The translations under genes were made by a program, and so were the position numbers. A stretch of 64,000 nt of DNA. Origin: CAVTPD01 sp963736575 (lineage in GTDB: Bacteria; Bacteroidota; Bacteroidia; Cytophagales; JAAEPT01). This document shows, piece after piece, positions 63,072 to 64,000 of the stretch; positions within the stretch are counted from its first letter, which is position 1, and the number at the start of each line of letters is the position of its first letter. Where the stretch lies: NCBI GenBank assembly GCA_963736575.1, contig CAVTPD010000002.1, positions 124,001 through 188,000 of the forward strand. Reading direction: 5' to 3'. The notes beneath the pieces are model-generated. The model saw only the letters and a list, made by a program, of their open reading frames with translations, was not told where the DNA came from and did no database searches.

Positions 63072-63647
63072 CAAATTGTTCTGTGTTTTCTGGTGAAAAA
63101 ATGGGCCGGTGAAAGCGCTTGTATTTTAGAGAACTGAAAAAGCGGTGTTTTTATTGCGCTTATTTGGTTCTTCTTCCGGTAAATGACTCTTTGCGCGCTT
63201 TTGACCCGAATGATTTTTTAAATTATCTTTTGCAAACGATTGGCTTAAGATTGTGCTTCGTAAAAATATTCTGTAGGCTGACCTGGCTTTTCACCCGACT
63301 TAACCCCAGATTAAGCCCGGCTTTATTACGGAGTACCCCTAAGATGGCCGTTTTAAGAAATCCATCACTGTGATTTAATTTATTATTGTTAATAAATGGT
63401 TTTTTATGGTTTTAATAGTTAACAACCACCGACTTTTTTCTTAGGGAGTTACATTCTATTACAAGTTGAACAGGAAACATAAATAACTGTATAGTATATG
63501 GACAGTCCCCATATTATCCTTGTAATCTTCCGATAATTAGGGCAACTATTGACAATAAGAATAACCTCCTAACTTTAAACTCCTGATTTTAAATCTATTT
63601 GTTGGCTTTTGGGTTGGATTACTCTATTTTGTTCGAAACAAAACAAA
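63072..63647. other. Non-coding region before the second leader repeat
   Basis: An 84-codon frame at 63119-63373 needs a TTG start and has no recognisable content, so I do not call it. A short palindrome (TTTTGTT-CGA-AACAAAA, near 63627-63643) ends just before the leader repeat. Confidence 0.4.
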
Positions 63648-63785
63648 TTAGATATGGGCAATAGTTGTACTTATCGAAATGTTGTGTGGCATACAAAAAG
63701 CCACCCGCACAAACAGCTCTTTTGGTTTTTGCCAACGCACAAATCCCGCCCAAAAAAAACCAAAAGAGCTAAAATCTCCCCACCC
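63648..63785 (+). repeat. Leader repeat, copy 2 (upstream of partial XRE gene)
   Basis: It begins TTAGATATG, then AAATGTT and AAAAAGCCACCC, like the copy at 33211-33345. It contains a perfect 16-bp hairpin (AGCTCTTTTGGTTTTT at 63715-63730 and complement at 63755-63770) and ends CTCCCCACCC. In both places an XRE gene starts about 80-85 bases after the repeat ends. Confidence 0.75.
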
Positions 63786-63869
63786 TCGGTGCATTGTGAT
63801 AATTCATCTCATTTTATAGTGAATATTCTCACAGACATTCTATATTTATATTTTTTGAAATAAAAGAAA

Positions 63870-64000
63870 ATGAATCGCATAAAAGAAGTTCTGGAAGAAC
63901 AAGGAAGAAGCCAAAAATGGTTGGGTGTTCAGATAGGCAAAAGCTATAATATGGTCAATGCCTATGTTCAGAACAGACAGCAACCAAGACTAGAAGTACT
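63870..64000 (+). CDS. XRE-like HTH regulator, cut by the window end
   Basis: The first 43 codons read MNRIKEVLEEQGRSQKWLGV then QIGKSYNMVNAYVQNRQQPR, an XRE-type helix-turn-helix. The frame is open at the window edge. By analogy with the copy at 33425, a restriction-modification or other defence gene may follow outside the window. A short inverted repeat GTGA...TCAC (63819-63832) lies upstream and may be an operator. Confidence 0.8.
   Translation, partial: MNRIKEVLEEQGRSQKWLGVQIGKSYNMVNAYVQNRQQPRLEV

Noticed and set aside
63119..63373. 84-residue open frame with a TTG start
   Set aside because: No recognisable motif, a basic and cysteine-rich random-looking sequence, and no promoter. Treated as non-coding.
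63609..63863. 84-residue open frame before the last XRE gene
   Set aside because: It covers the second leader repeat and its hairpin. The frame is not conserved between the two repeat copies.

Overview
The window looks like a chromosomal stretch of a marine-type Flavobacteriaceae bacterium (Bacteroidota). The DNA is AT-rich. Several secreted proteins end in type IX secretion (T9SS) sorting tails (YPNP..., SPNPF...). Lipoprotein genes, an OmpP1/FadL porin and a TonB-dependent receptor point to a Bacteroidota envelope. Several promoters fit the Bacteroidota pattern TTG-(17-23)-TAnnTTTG. No rRNA, tRNA or CRISPR array was seen.

Layout. 0.3-1.0 kb: a decayed RluA-type pseudouridine synthase. 1.1-5.6 kb: a 7TMR-DISM membrane sensor whose C-terminus resembles the DNA-binding head of IS1595 transposases, then a T9SS-exported GH5 mannanase-like enzyme. 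5.7-13 kb: cytochrome P450 with convergent TetR, small acidic lipoprotein, SGNH hydrolase/FadL pair, PPK2, Old Yellow Enzyme. 13-14.5 kb: SRPBCC, membrane and DinB-like proteins. 14.6-18.5 kb: a complete Anbu cluster (circularly permuted ATP-grasp, alpha-E, transglutaminase, Anbu proteasome-like protein). 18.9-28.3 kb: a frameshifted FG-GAP secreted protein and a 2537-residue secreted nucleotidase/nuclease. 28.3-32.2 kb: TerB-like, LysR/azoreductase and SDR/HxlR pairs.

32.2-44.0 kb is the accessory zone. It opens with two gene remnants (TPR-type lipoprotein, PepSY tail). It then carries an XRE regulator with a single-chain type IIG-like restriction-modification enzyme, bounded by about 55-bp direct repeats. 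Next come genes on one strand separated by long imperfect palindromes that start near GCTAAC and end near GTTAGC, resembling integron attC sites: an HD hydrolase plus a 2OG-Fe(II) dioxygenase/WD40 fusion, a 1281-residue TIR-like/STAND-type NTPase, and a Fic protein behind a perfect palindromic operator. No integrase gene is visible. This reads as a cassette array of candidate defence genes and is the most likely place for an undescribed system. The leader repeat in front of the XRE-RM pair recurs at 63.65 kb, again in front of an XRE gene that runs off the window.

44.3-51.2 kb: a Xus-like xenosiderophore locus (AraC regulator, TonB receptor, DUF4374 lipoprotein, helical lipoprotein, PepSY protein). 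51.2-59.7 kb: SpoIIAA-like protein, a secreted unknown, FMN glutamate-synthase-like protein, PoxB-like TPP enzyme, topoisomerase III and NhaA. 59.8-62.6 kb: a probable nitric-oxide/redox response group (Rrf2 regulator, small membrane protein, 2Fe-2S ferredoxin, group III truncated haemoglobin, YchJ-like protein, divergent hemerythrin). The rest is mostly non-coding up to the final repeat and partial XRE gene.
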